From the NCBI GenBank assembly GCA_963576565.1, contig OY755047.1, positions 24,807,171 to 24,871,170 of the forward strand: a stretch of DNA of 64,000 bases, given 5' to 3'. A model generated the notes under the pieces. The model saw nothing but the letters and a program-made list of their open reading frames with translations. It made no database searches and was not told the origin of the DNA. Origin of the DNA: Aspidapion aeneum. Taxonomy: Eukaryota > Arthropoda > Insecta > Coleoptera > Brentidae. Shown here in pieces: positions 32,654-42,744 of this stretch (positions are counted from its first letter, which is position 1; every line of letters begins with the position of its first letter). A program made the position numbers and the translations under genes.

Positions 32654-33250
32654 ATTTTTAAAGAATAATTAATTCTTCTTCTTTCCAAAATCGGTTCAGT
32701 AATAATGAATTTATAAGGAAATTGAATTGTAAACAATGGCTGAGACAAAAATAGATTATTTGAGAACCATCACACCAATTTTACTAATTTAGACCTCGTA
32801 ATTTGGGGGAAAAGTAGTGATTTTCTATAAATTAAAAAAAACTCAAACATTTTCGGAAAATAAGAATAAACACGCCATTTTGAAGAATCATGTACGATTC
32901 TGTCCGCCATTTTAAACTTTTTGATGGCGATAAACTTTGATCAATCAATCCTGACCAGAATGTTTTTTATTTTATTAAAGTCGGTTCAGTAGTAATGAAT
33001 TCATAAGGAAATAAATACAGACATGATTGGTAAGGAAATCGTATAATTGCAAAACAATGGTTGAAACAATTTTTTTTTTTCAAACTACTAAACCGATTTC
33101 ACTAACTTGTACCTTGTTGTGCGTGGCAAGAATGCAGCTTTTTTACCAAGTTAAAAAAATAATTAAAGCACGTTTGCAACAAAGGAATAAACGAACATCT
33201 TTAATTCCGTCCGCCATCTTGGAATTTGAGATGGCGGACAAAAAATTAAT
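32654..33250. repeat. Chain of half-arms and intervening units
   Basis: Two diverged ~300-bp units, each with TCGGTTCAGTA(A/G)TAATGAAT, ATAAGGAAAT, an AACAATGG(C/T)TGA word and then an arm with GGAAAATAAGAATAAACACG or GTCCGCCATCTTGGAATTTG. No coding potential is evident. Confidence 0.55.
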
Positions 33251-33491
33251 AAAAATAAATTAATTCTCTGCCAAGTGGAGTTTGTCCCATTGTAATCGAT
33301 GGTACAGTTCAAAAGTAATAATAAAAAAAAAATTGTCCGGTTTTTTCTGGCCTTCCCGGTACTTTTACACAGGTCATGATTTGTGGGAAGGTAATGATTC
33401 ATAAATAGCTTATCTATTATCGTACGCTGGTCATGATGTTTTCATAGGAACTGTAGATAAAATGGGATTTGTTTTGCACGAGATACTAGTA
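33251..33491. other. Spacer
   Basis: No feature recognised. Confidence 0.3.
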
Positions 33492-33933
33492 TAGTTTTTG
33501 CAAAGTCAGTTTAACATAGATAAATACCGACCATCGGCATATACTTTATAGAAAGTGACTTGGGCGGCGGCAGATATATTAATTGAAAATTATTTCATTT
33601 AATTATGGCGTAAACTAAAGAAATAAAATTAGATAATAAAACTTTATATTTCTACACCTACAGGAACGACACTGATTTATTTTCTAATTCTGCATACTGC
33701 CGACTAAAGGGGTCCCGAAAATCACACCTGAAAGCAATTAAAAGCGGATCTCAAAAAAATCTGCCAATCAGGTGCCGTTCATCGACCTGGACTCGGTCAG
33801 TCGGAAAACAAATACTTTGTGGTCGGACTGCAAGGAGCCGCGACTCTTCTTTTGAAGGGCAGAATGAAGTAAACTTTCATGAAATCGATAGAACCCCGTA
33901 TTAGGAGTTATTCAAGTGACTTTGCAAAAACTA
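33492..33933 (-). mobile_element. Element F, copy 2 (inverted relative to copy 1)
   Basis: TAGTTTTTGCAAAGTCA and TGACTTTGCAAAAACTA ends, with TA on both sides (33490-33491 and 33934-33935). About 440 bp, collinear with the reverse complement of 27165-27608. TA duplication and short ends fit a Tc1/mariner-type MITE. Confidence 0.82.
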
Positions 33934-34508
33934 TACGTATCTCTCTCACTAGCATTTTGTTCGCTCTTAATTTGAAATTCTGGTGTTTCTACATTTAGCA
34001 TCGTACAGTTTAACTTTGTTTCAAACTAAATTTTGGTTTTGGTTAACTCATATGTGTTACAAACAAATCAAGGGCTTTCAATTTTCCATTGCGTTTGCTA
34101 AATTAAGACTTTTCAATGTTTACCACGTGTTTTGCGAAATTTGGATATTTGCGATTTTAATGAACTTCATAATTGCAGGCATAAGGACACGAATATTCCA
34201 AAATGTCCAAGATTGTTATTAAAATTTGTAAGCGTAGTTTAGTATAGATGACAACTTCAGATTGTGCAGTAGCGCATCAGAGACAGCTGAATATCTGTTC
34301 TGCGAATGCGCAGAGAGACTCAGAGGCGCCAGTACCTCGAAAAAGGTACTCTATCTAAGGACACTTATCGTAAAGGCAAGCTTCACGATGAGTGACCTTA
34401 ACACTATCGCCTTAAGAAGTGACATAATTATACCCTAGAAAATCGCTTCTTTCAGTAGAAGCCTGCAAATCTAGGGGACCAACTGAGAGGCAGAATCATG
34501 CACAAAAT
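33934..34508. repeat. Repeat G, copy 2, and spacer
   Basis: 34005-34175 matches 22830-22985 (AAACAAATCAAGGGCT, TGTTTTGCGAAATTTGG). The frame at 33983-34222 runs across it but has no domain and is not conserved in the other copy. 34176-34508 has no recognised feature. Confidence 0.5.
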
Positions 34509-34754
34509 CAGTAGCGTGTAAAATTTTTTGCCCCCCCCCCCCGCGAGCTTTTTTTTGAGGCTCTATTATATTTTCCAAAAATAACCCATTATAGTAAGTA
34601 TTTATACACAATATCATTATCTAATAGTTAAAAACATAGCGAATTTTTAGGATAGTATTATGTTTTCTTAGAATATATTCAGGGCCCAGGGGCCCCCAAT
34701 ATACTGGGCCCCCCCCGCGTGGCGGGGTCTGCGGAGCCATTTGACACGCGCCTG
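34509..34754. mobile_element. Short hAT-type MITE
   Basis: Ends CAGTAGCGTGT and ACACGCGCCTG, with the perfect 8-bp duplication CACAAAAT (34501-34508 and 34755-34762). The interior has C-runs near 34532 and 34711. No coding sequence. Confidence 0.87.
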
Positions 34755-34781
34755 CACAAAATAGGGACTTATTTGAATAAA

Positions 34782-34992
34782 GCCAGGCAGTAATAGTACC
34801 AGGCAGAAATTCGACATCTTAAAATGACAAATTATCTTTCAATATTATGCTATAAGAATCTGAATTATTTAGTTGAACAAAAATAAAGGACACCTTTTTT
34901 ATTTTGACTTTGTTATGCCAATTTTATAAGATAAACTATCAGCCTACAATGGAAAACCGTCAAAATACTCATTGACACTGTTACTGCCTGGC
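34782..34992. mobile_element. Small MITE with GCCAGGCAGTAA ends
   Basis: GCCAGGCAGTAATAG and CTGTTACTGCCTGGC are inverted copies with one mismatch. The right flank does not show a clear duplication of the left. An internal CCAGGCAG word lies at 34800. Confidence 0.65.
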
Positions 34993-36177
34993 GGTATTCC
35001 AATAAATCTCTAACATGTTTTAGGTACGTAACCGGTGATGTTAAGTCTTACAGATTCCTTCAAATAAATTATTTTGATCCAAATTTACTTTCTAGTTTAT
35101 TCTATAATATATTTTTTTACTTTATAACCTAATTTGTCACATTTATAATATTTTATTAGAAAACTAAATAATAGAAAAAGTAAGGGTTTTTAAATTTCGT
35201 AACATATGAAGGGAGCTAATCAGTGGTGGCGTTATGCAGCGTTACAAGGGGGCGGGGGAGTGTTTCGGGTGGCATTTCATAACTACGTACATCCAAAATC
35301 AATAAATTTCTTTGATTTAAAAGGTTCATTAAAATACATGATGGCTTTCCTAAATAGAACATAGTATATATCGCACCCCCGCAAAAAAATAGTCACAACT
35401 CAAAAAACATTGTTTTGAGAAAATCGCTGTTAAAGAATTTAGTTCATTAGAGAGATTAATTTTTCACTTACATGACAAATTACGAGTTAACATGTTATTT
35501 TATATCAACAGGAACCTATTAACTCAATGTAATTGGTGCATTACGTTTCTCAGAAAAAATGATTTTTGTCGTTTTTAGTTAAAAAAAAGACAAAAACCCG
35601 ATATTGTGACACTTTTTTAAAACAAGGCATCATGACGTTGTAAATCAGGATGTCACGCAGCATGGTAAATAATATAAAAAAAGAAAACAAATAAAGAAGA
35701 AACTGTGTATTTATTTTTACGAGTTATAAAATGCTGAATAACAACTGGGAATGTGATTATTCTCTAATAAATTCAAAAGATTTTTTCCTTAATCTCCTTA
35801 ATTCTATGTACACTGAACAATTCGAAAAAACAGTCACAACACAAAAAAGAACAGTATTTTACTTGTTATATGGGTCAGATTTGACCAATAGTTCACACGA
35901 AAGCCGAACTCGAAATGTGACTCTTTTCAGGATGAAACTCCACGTTCACGCTGTTATAAAGTCAAAAGTGACACTGTAAAGGAACGTATCCTCAGCTAAA
36001 CTGGACAAAATAAAAGAGTCACATCGCCATTTTGCGGTGAATTGTCGAAACATAAATGTGACGCTTTTATGGAAGAAAGTACAAGTTATTTCGATGATGG
36101 CGGCAGGTTTATCTCAATAAGGGCGATTTTTGAGTTGTGAATCTTTTTCAGCGGGTGTGCGATATCTAGAACAAAAT
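34993..36177. other. Unassigned region
   Basis: CAGTGGTGGCGTTATGCAGC at 35221 resembles a hAT start without a partner. An 82-residue frame at 35731-35979 has no recognisable domain, signal or repeat and is not called as a gene. Words such as CAGTCACAAC(A/T)CAAAAAA recur at 35391 and 35831. Confidence 0.35.
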
Positions 36178-36555
36178 AGGATGAAAACAAAAATATGATG
36201 TAAAAAAAAGCCAAGTACGCGAAAATGGTATTCCGCAAAAAGAATTGAGATAAAAGTAAAGCCAAGTTTTCCAATAGAAATTTCAAAATGAAAAGTTCTT
36301 ACTAGTTTGGAAATGTTTTTTTTTAACTTTTCTCTTACAGCTAAACTTATTTATGTTCAATTTAGCACTGTGCCTGAGTAATTTGCAGCCGTAATATCCA
36401 AGTTTCCAAAACATTTCGAAACTAGTAAGAACCTTTCATTTTGAAATTTTTATTGGAGAACTTGACTTTACTTTTATCTCAATTATTCGTTTTACGGAAT
36501 ACCATATTCGCATACTTGCCTTTTTTTACATGAAATGTTTTTGTTATGATTTTAC
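36178..36555. mobile_element. Hairpin MITE H
   Basis: Left arm: AAAACAAAAATATGATGTAA, GCCAAGTACGCGAA, GAATTGAGATAAAAGTAAAG, TTCTTACTAGTTT. The right arm is its inverted copy, ending GTTATGATTTTAC. A loop of about 110 bp holds CTCTTACAGC and TTATGTTCAATT. A solo left arm plus loop lies at 63531-63715, and a short piece at 58442-58485. Confidence 0.75.
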
Positions 36556-36639
36556 TCCTTTTTTAAAGGATTTGGATAATATTTAAGATTTAAAGTAGTA
36601 AAATATGCGAAATATTGTTCAAAACTTTTGCAATGCCTT

Positions 36640-37125
36640 ATTAAAAATGTTGAGGTTTTTTAATTTTTTTAATGGTTTTATATAGTCTCAGCCTTCTAAA
36701 GCTCAGCTCTTTAGCGTTCCTGAAAGTGGGCAATGTTACTTTTACATAACTTTACATTTATAGGAAAGAAAAATAAATTAAAATTTTGGCTTTTTTTAAA
36801 TTTTTTCCTATAGTTTTATCCTAGTTTCTATCAATCTTCCAAAACTCAGCGTTTCTGGAAGTGGACACTGTTCCTTTTACTTAATTCTACATTTATAGGG
36901 GAGGGAAGTTAGGGAAAATTTGAGGGTTTTTCAATTTTTTTCTATAGTTTTATTATAGTTCTCTGGAAGCGGGCAATGTTACTTTTACATAACTTTACAT
37001 TTATAGGGGAGGGAAACAAATTAAAATTTTGGGGTTTTTTGATTTTTTCCAAGGGTTTGGTCATGATTTCTATTAGTCTGCCAAATTTCAGCTTTGTATG
37101 TACCACGTCTGGAAGTACAGTAGAA
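36640..37125. repeat. Three to four diverged 108-135-bp tandem units
   Basis: ACATTTATAGG(G/A) recurs at 36754, 36889 and 36997. Each unit has TGGAAG(C/T)GG(G/A)CA(A/C)TGTT, TTTTAC(A/T)TAA and a T-rich TTTTTTC(C/T)(A/T)(A/T) block. A coding shadow on minus (37196-36942) is ignored. Confidence 0.75.
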
Positions 37126-38052
37126 TTTTGATGATCTATACATGAGTAAGTAAGTGAGTGGCAATTTCGCATATACGTAATATTATGTATATGCAATTTC
37201 GACGTTTTTTGAAATTTCGTAACTACTTTATACTACATTACGGAAGTCCATGAAAGAGGCTGTTAACTGTAGCAAAGTAGAGTTTTAGATAGGTCAAATA
37301 TTGGCTGAAATATTTCAAGAAAAGATAGTACAGCAGTTTACACGAACTTGGCGGGGCAATGCCGTGCCCCTAGATCTCTAAATATTTCTTTTTTAAATAG
37401 CGCGTATTCAAACGCTTTGGTCACAGAGCCGTTTTAAGAAGGTGGTTCAATAAAACCCGCAATGTTTTAAAAAAGATTTGTTACAACTTTTCCGATTTAA
37501 AATACATTTATTTATTTCGCTTATTGGAAAGCTAACTAAAGCGTTAGACAATAATACTATTAATTAATTTAATCAATTAAAACGAATGAGTTTTAAAAAT
37601 AATCCCATTTTTGGACCCCCCTCAGTTTTTACACAAATTATGTAAATTTGAGTGGAAAGTGAAAATTTATTAAAACTTTCTGAAGTAAGAAGGGTCCGGG
37701 GTTCCCTTACGGTGAGTTTTATTCGGTTGTGGAGGTCAAAACTTCGGAATTTTTGTGTAAATTAATTTGAGAACCGGCCTTTTTGATGTAGGAAAAAATT
37801 GATAAATTTTAAAAAGTTTTTAGTAAAGACTAAATATACTTTAGATCTAAACGTAAATAATTTTTTTTATATATCATTTTAAGAACTAGAAAAAATGCAG
37901 CTTAAGAAAATGGATACAAAAAAACTTATTATATTTGCAATTCGTACTGGAGTGTCTACACATTTTCTGGCTGCACATCCAGAAAAGGTTTTTTCCAAGA
38001 ACTACAGGCAGTTTTGCTGTGTAGTTTTAAAGTGGGAGGCGCAGGCTCAAAC
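37126..38052. other. Spacer
   Basis: AT-rich with no recognised gene. The frame at 37895-38104 ends inside the downstream hAT and is treated as chance. Confidence 0.35.
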
Positions 38053-38320
38053 CAGCGGCGTAGCGTGCCTAAAGGGACGGGGGAGGGGGAGGGGCGACAG
38101 CTAAAAAGGGCGTCCATCAAAAACTTGCGACCAAAAAAAAAAAAGGTCATCATGTCTTTACTTTCCTTTGCCGTTCTCTCAATTTGCCGTTGCCGGCCCT
38201 GCTACTTACTAAAGCTTAGGGCACTTCGGGCACCCGTGGGGCACCAGTACCCTCGGGGCGGGGGGGGGGGGGGACAAACCCCCGCCCCCCCTCCGCCCCC
38301 CCCCCGACGCTACGCCGCTG
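38053..38320. mobile_element. hAT-type MITE, second copy of the 142-441 family
   Basis: Ends CAGCGGCGTAGCGTG and ACGCTACGCCGCTG. The duplication GCTCAAAC/GCTTAAAC matches at 7 of 8 positions. Shares GCGACCAAAAAAAAAAAAGG and GGTCATCATGTC with the first copy. G- and C-runs lie near the right end. Confidence 0.85.
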
Positions 38321-38413
38321 GCTTAAACAAAATAATTCAAAGAATTTTACTACTTAAAAAAATTGTATAAAATTATTTATCTATTGCTTTATATTCTGCG
38401 ATTTAAGTATGTA

Positions 38414-39912
38414 CAAGGTTTTCCCGTATATTTTTACACCATATCTAAAACGTTTATTTGAATAGATATCAAAATATCATAAATACAAAAGTTTCATAAT
38501 TTTTTACGAATTTTAAGAATCTTTGTGTCAGATCGTCAAAAAAAATTGTAAATGTCAAAATTTGACAGGTCGATGGTTTTTTTAAAGGAAACACCCTATA
38601 TATTATTTCAGATTTTTATAGATCCTTTCCTCCTGATTTCAAAAATATATATGTTGAAATTATTTCGTTTAACAGTTTTGGAGATATATGCGTTTAAAAG
38701 TATTAAAACTGAAATTGGTACTTTTTAAAACATCAAGGAAGCCATGAAAAAAACAATTGCATTGACAAAAAAGTGATGCTATTGTTTTGTCATCTTGTCA
38801 AATTCAGTTTTAACAGCGGTTAAGGATGATTTTCACCGAGAAAGAAAAACTGGATATTATTAAATTATTTTACTCAAATAATGAAAATGCATCTGTAGCT
38901 CGCAAGAAGACAACCAACCCGCCAAACCATAGTAAATATAGTAAACTCATGTAATCAAAGAAAAACACTTAAAAGAAAAACTTAAAACAGTCGAAGGAAA
39001 CGCTGAAAAGGACTTAAACATTTTGTTATATTTTCAACGTTAGTTTTTCTTTATAAGTTAGTTTATCATATTTAAAAAAATGTTTTCCCTTGTTATTTTA
39101 GAGAATCCTGAACGGTCTATTTCGGATGCAGCAACTTTTTTTAACAAATCATGGCATAAAATTCACTCTGTTTTAAAATATCACAAATACAAGTCTTATA
39201 AATTTTTACCCGTGCAAAATTTAGTAAGAAACGAAAATAAAATAAACAGATTACATTTTTGTCAGGAAATACAACGAGCGGCAAATCAAATAAATTTGTC
39301 AAATATAATTTTTACTGATGAGGCAGCACTCACTCATATTTGGTCAAGAGAAACCCGCATGCTTTACAAGCTGTGAAAATTCAAGGACGCAGATCTCTAC
39401 ATGTTTGGTGCGGTCTCCTGAATAACAGAGTTATTGGGCCTATATTTTTAAATGGTAACTTAACCGGAGAAATGAAATAAAAGAGCTTTAAGAAGAACTC
39501 CCTGTTAATAATAGAAATTTAATATGGCAACAGGGCGGAGCCCGCCCACATAACAACCAGCCAGTAACAAATTTTTTAAATAATAGATACATATATTGGA
39601 TAGGAAGATACGGGCACATTATTATGGCCAGCAAATAGCACCGATTTGTCTACCCTTGATTTTTTTTTGTGGGGTTACCTAAAAAATAAGGTGTATTATA
39701 ACAGGCCGCAAACACTTCAAATTTTACAACAGAAAATAGAGCAAACAATTGTTGATCTTAACGAAAATTTTGCGAACTCTATCTTTCAAGCTATCCATAG
39801 AAAATTTGTAAGAACCTCGTAAAAAAATATGAAACTATTGTATTTATCATATTTTGATATCTATTCAAATAAACATTTTAAATATGGTGTAAAAATATAC
39901 GGGAAAACCCTG
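38414..39912 (+). mobile_element. Tc1/mariner-superfamily transposon, near full length, dead
   Basis: Inverted ends CA(A/G)GGTTTTCCCGTATATT extend about 100 bp with few mismatches (38414-38515 and 39820-39912). TA flanks both sides (38412-38413 and 39913-39914). The 1499-bp length and one central transposase gene are those of a mariner-type element. Confidence 0.92.
38826..39822 (+). pseudogene. Mariner-type transposase, decayed
   Basis: Starts at ATG 38826 with a helix-turn-helix-like N-terminus (MIFTEKEKLDIIKLF, ENASVARKK). A frame disruption follows; then 39080-39376 gives HKIHSVLKYHKYKSYKF and IIFTDEAALT, the FTDEA block with the first catalytic aspartate. After further breaks: SLHVWCGL, RVIGPIFLNG, WQQGGARPHNN (normally HDGAPAH-like, second catalytic aspartate replaced by Gly-Gly context), FFLWGYLKNKVYY and a C-terminal AIHRKFVRTS before TAA at 39820. 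Several stops and shifts lie between the blocks. A functional protein would cut and rejoin the element's ends at TA; this copy cannot. Confidence 0.9.
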
Positions 39913-40389
39913 TACGTTTACGTCAGAACCCTCGGTAAACCTCAGATTGATTCACAAGAACAGTGTCTCACCCAAACTGATGGCTAATCTTTTTAGAGGA
40001 CTAAGTGACAGTGGTGAGAAACCACTCAAAAGTGAGCCACAATAGACCCACTGGTGGTGTCAGTCAAAGAGCTGCAAGGCCCACTCATATGTGAACAATC
40101 ATCCTCATCATCAACCCTAATTCTGTGCTCAATTACGAACGCTGTCGTCTTAATACTCCAAACCCTTCTTTAAAATGTTGGATCTATGTGTCACTTTCTT
40201 GAAACTTTCTGGTTTTCTGATAAAGGGGTCCTTCCAAATGAAGCCCTTTTCAGCGTATATGTTTCAATTAAAATTTGACATTTTCATTAAACACATAGAA
40301 CTCACACAACTTTAATTGCTTTCAAGCGTTTTGTCTGTAACTTTTTCACACGGTAAAAAATTTGTCTTAGATTAAAGCAAATTGCGTTG
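39913..40389. other. Spacer
   Basis: No gene or repeat recognised. Confidence 0.35.
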
Positions 40390-40855
40390 AAGTAATAGTT
40401 ATTTAAACAACAAGGTTTGAAAACGACTCTTTGCACACGATCGAGACAGTTTGGTAGACCAAGCCGAAGGCGAGGTCTACAAGTCGAGGGAGTGTGCAAA
40501 GAGGTTTTCAAACGAGATTTTTACAATATTTTTTATACGACTGCTAATAAAGAAAGAAAAATCAAATTTTAATTTAACTTGTTTTTATTTCCGACATGTT
40601 TACAACAAAACTTTAAAAATTCAACAATTTTTTGACGTATCTAATCAACAAAACATACGAGCAGTGACGGTTGCTACGGAACTAAGCCAACTTATATTGA
40701 TGGGTGACAACAACAAAAATCACAATGACGGGAGACCCGTATGCAGAAATGACATAAGCGTGCAAAACGTTTTGCACACAGCGTGCGCAAAATGCCATTT
40801 TCAGATCGTGTTCTCCGTGCGCAAAACCCCCTTTTACAAGACAGTCGTATAAAAA
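40390..40855 (-). mobile_element. Dispersed repeat M, copy 2 (inverted)
   Basis: Reverse-oriented, highly similar copy of 15265-15770. The sub-element with ends GTTTGAAAACGACTCTTTGC and GAGGTTTTCAAAC lies at 40411-40517. The plus-strand frame 40451-40852 fuses what are two frames in copy 1 and lacks known motifs. Copy 1 has the duplicated phrase CGC(A/T)TATGTCATTT that this copy shows once, a small length difference. Confidence 0.68.
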
Positions 40856-40953
40856 ATAATTTATGCTTTCCTATTCACCAAGAGAATATTTCCTTGATAT
40901 AGCACAAAAAATGTCTTGCCTCTTTAGTTTAATGTGAAACAGAAATTGTTTTA

Positions 40954-41085
40954 CAGTAATGTATGGATAATCCGAACAGAAAGTAGGCAGAACCCGTTCG
41001 GTTTATCAAAACTTTCGGATTATAGAATTCAAACTAAATGATATGTTTAATCCGAACACGTTCGGTTTATAGATACATTTCTTAA
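40954..41085. mobile_element. Possible pogo/Tigger-like terminal region
   Basis: CAGTAATGTATGGATAATCC and repeated TTCGG(T/A)TTAT(A/C) words with ATCCGAACA resemble subterminal repeats of pogo/Tigger elements. No partner end was found, so this is a solo end at best. Confidence 0.4.
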
Positions 41086-42744
41086 CCGTACAAATACATT
41101 TTTATCACAAAAAGTTCACGTACTCAATGGCTATAAAAACATTTATTTATGTTGTACAGAAATACATACATTTATACACACTATAACGTATGTATTTCAA
41201 AGTGAAAACAACACAGTGTGCCTGAATGAAGTATAGGTTACATAAAAATGGTTCCAAATACTAATTGCACATTTTGAATATAGACTCTTTCCTGACTTCA
41301 GAGCCATATTCATATAAATCATAGCTGATCCTCTTCTCGAAATTTTTGACATTTTTCTAGTTAGTCTAGACGCTGGCTCCTGTCACGTGTGACCTAATAT
41401 GTGCTCTCAGTTTGACTACGGGGCTTTGTTAAGCATCCATAGCAGTATAAAAAAGGTTTGGTCATGTGGTCGAACTCATGGTCGTTTGGCCGCCATCTTT
41501 GAAAATGGCCGCCATCTTTGAAAATGGCCGCCAAATTAAAAGATTTTTTCTTTGGGCGTATCTCCCTACCTAGTAGTCCGATTTTAATTTTTTAATTAAC
41601 CACACGACACATACAAGCTATGTATATACTGCTTTGAAACATACCCTACACAACTTACAACCAAGGCGAAGAGGTACTTTTGAATCAGATCAGATTTTTT
41701 GGTCAAGCTGTTAAAAAGTAGACATTTAAGAATGATTCTCTTCACGAACAACTGTTTCGTTATTTATTCACTCATCACTCACCAGAAATGTTAAAAGCAA
41801 ATTTAAATATACCAGATAGTGTTTGGTTTTTCATTTTATTTTATTTAACCAATCAATTAGACTATGTATTATTTCATTTATAGTTAGTAGTTAATTTAGT
41901 TTTTTTTGTAGCTTTTTTTAGATCAATAAAAACTCATTTAGAAAATGTTTTATTTATTGCACTTTATATATCATTTTCAATCTGTATATATCTTATAAAG
42001 ACATTGTATGTGTTTATAAAATATTGACTGATTGAAAATTTCATAAAAACTTTAAAATTAAACAAAATTTATTATAAAACGCAATTCAAATTTCCCGCCT
42101 CAACTTTTAGTTCATCACTAGGCTCAGTAGTGGGCGCCACAGAGTTAACGATCTGTCAAACAGCCGAAGTTGCATATCTAATAAAAACTGAATGAACCGA
42201 GGCAGAAATCCTTTATCTATGGTCAAAGGGTGGACAACCTAAAACATTTGTTTAGGGCAAAAATTATTACATTACTTGATTGTTAGCCCACTTTACAAAA
42301 GGTTGACTATTAAACGTAAAAATTTAATTTTTTACTTTTACTAAATGTGAGTTTTATGTCCTAAAAAACACCAAAATCGGCGAAAAAAGTAAATTGGTAT
42401 AAATAAAATAAATCAAGAACACCTTAAACGATTTTAACCCAATATGATACAGGATTAAACCTAAAAGTTAAAAATAAAAACATTTTTAAATAAAAAAACT
42501 CTACTACTAAATGTACTACTAGTCGCAGTTGAGACAAAATTAACCAATAACCTGATTTATGAAAATACAAAACTATATAATTTCTTATCAATTTTGTACT
42601 CAACTGCGACTAGTACTTACAAGTAAATTTAGCAGTTGGGTATTTTTTTATTAATTTTTTCTCTTTATCCTATAGTACACCAAAAAAAATACTGTGTGCA
42701 GCACCACTGAACAAAATAAGCTATAATATATTTTTTTAATCTTC
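41086..42744. other. Unassigned region with a short GGCCGCCATCTTTGAAAAT repeat
   Basis: Two and a half tandem 20-bp units lie at 41488-41535. TACTACTAGTCGCAGTTGAG at 42515 and CTCAACTGCGACTAGTACTT at 42600 form an inverted pair about 70 bp apart. Otherwise no gene recognised. Confidence 0.5.

Noticed and set aside
35731..35979. 82-residue frame
   Set aside because: No homology, repeat or signal recognised; length is expected by chance in AT-rich DNA of this size.
40451..40852. 133-residue frame in repeat M
   Set aside because: Open only in this copy; the homologous region at 15274-15706 is two frames, and no domain is seen.
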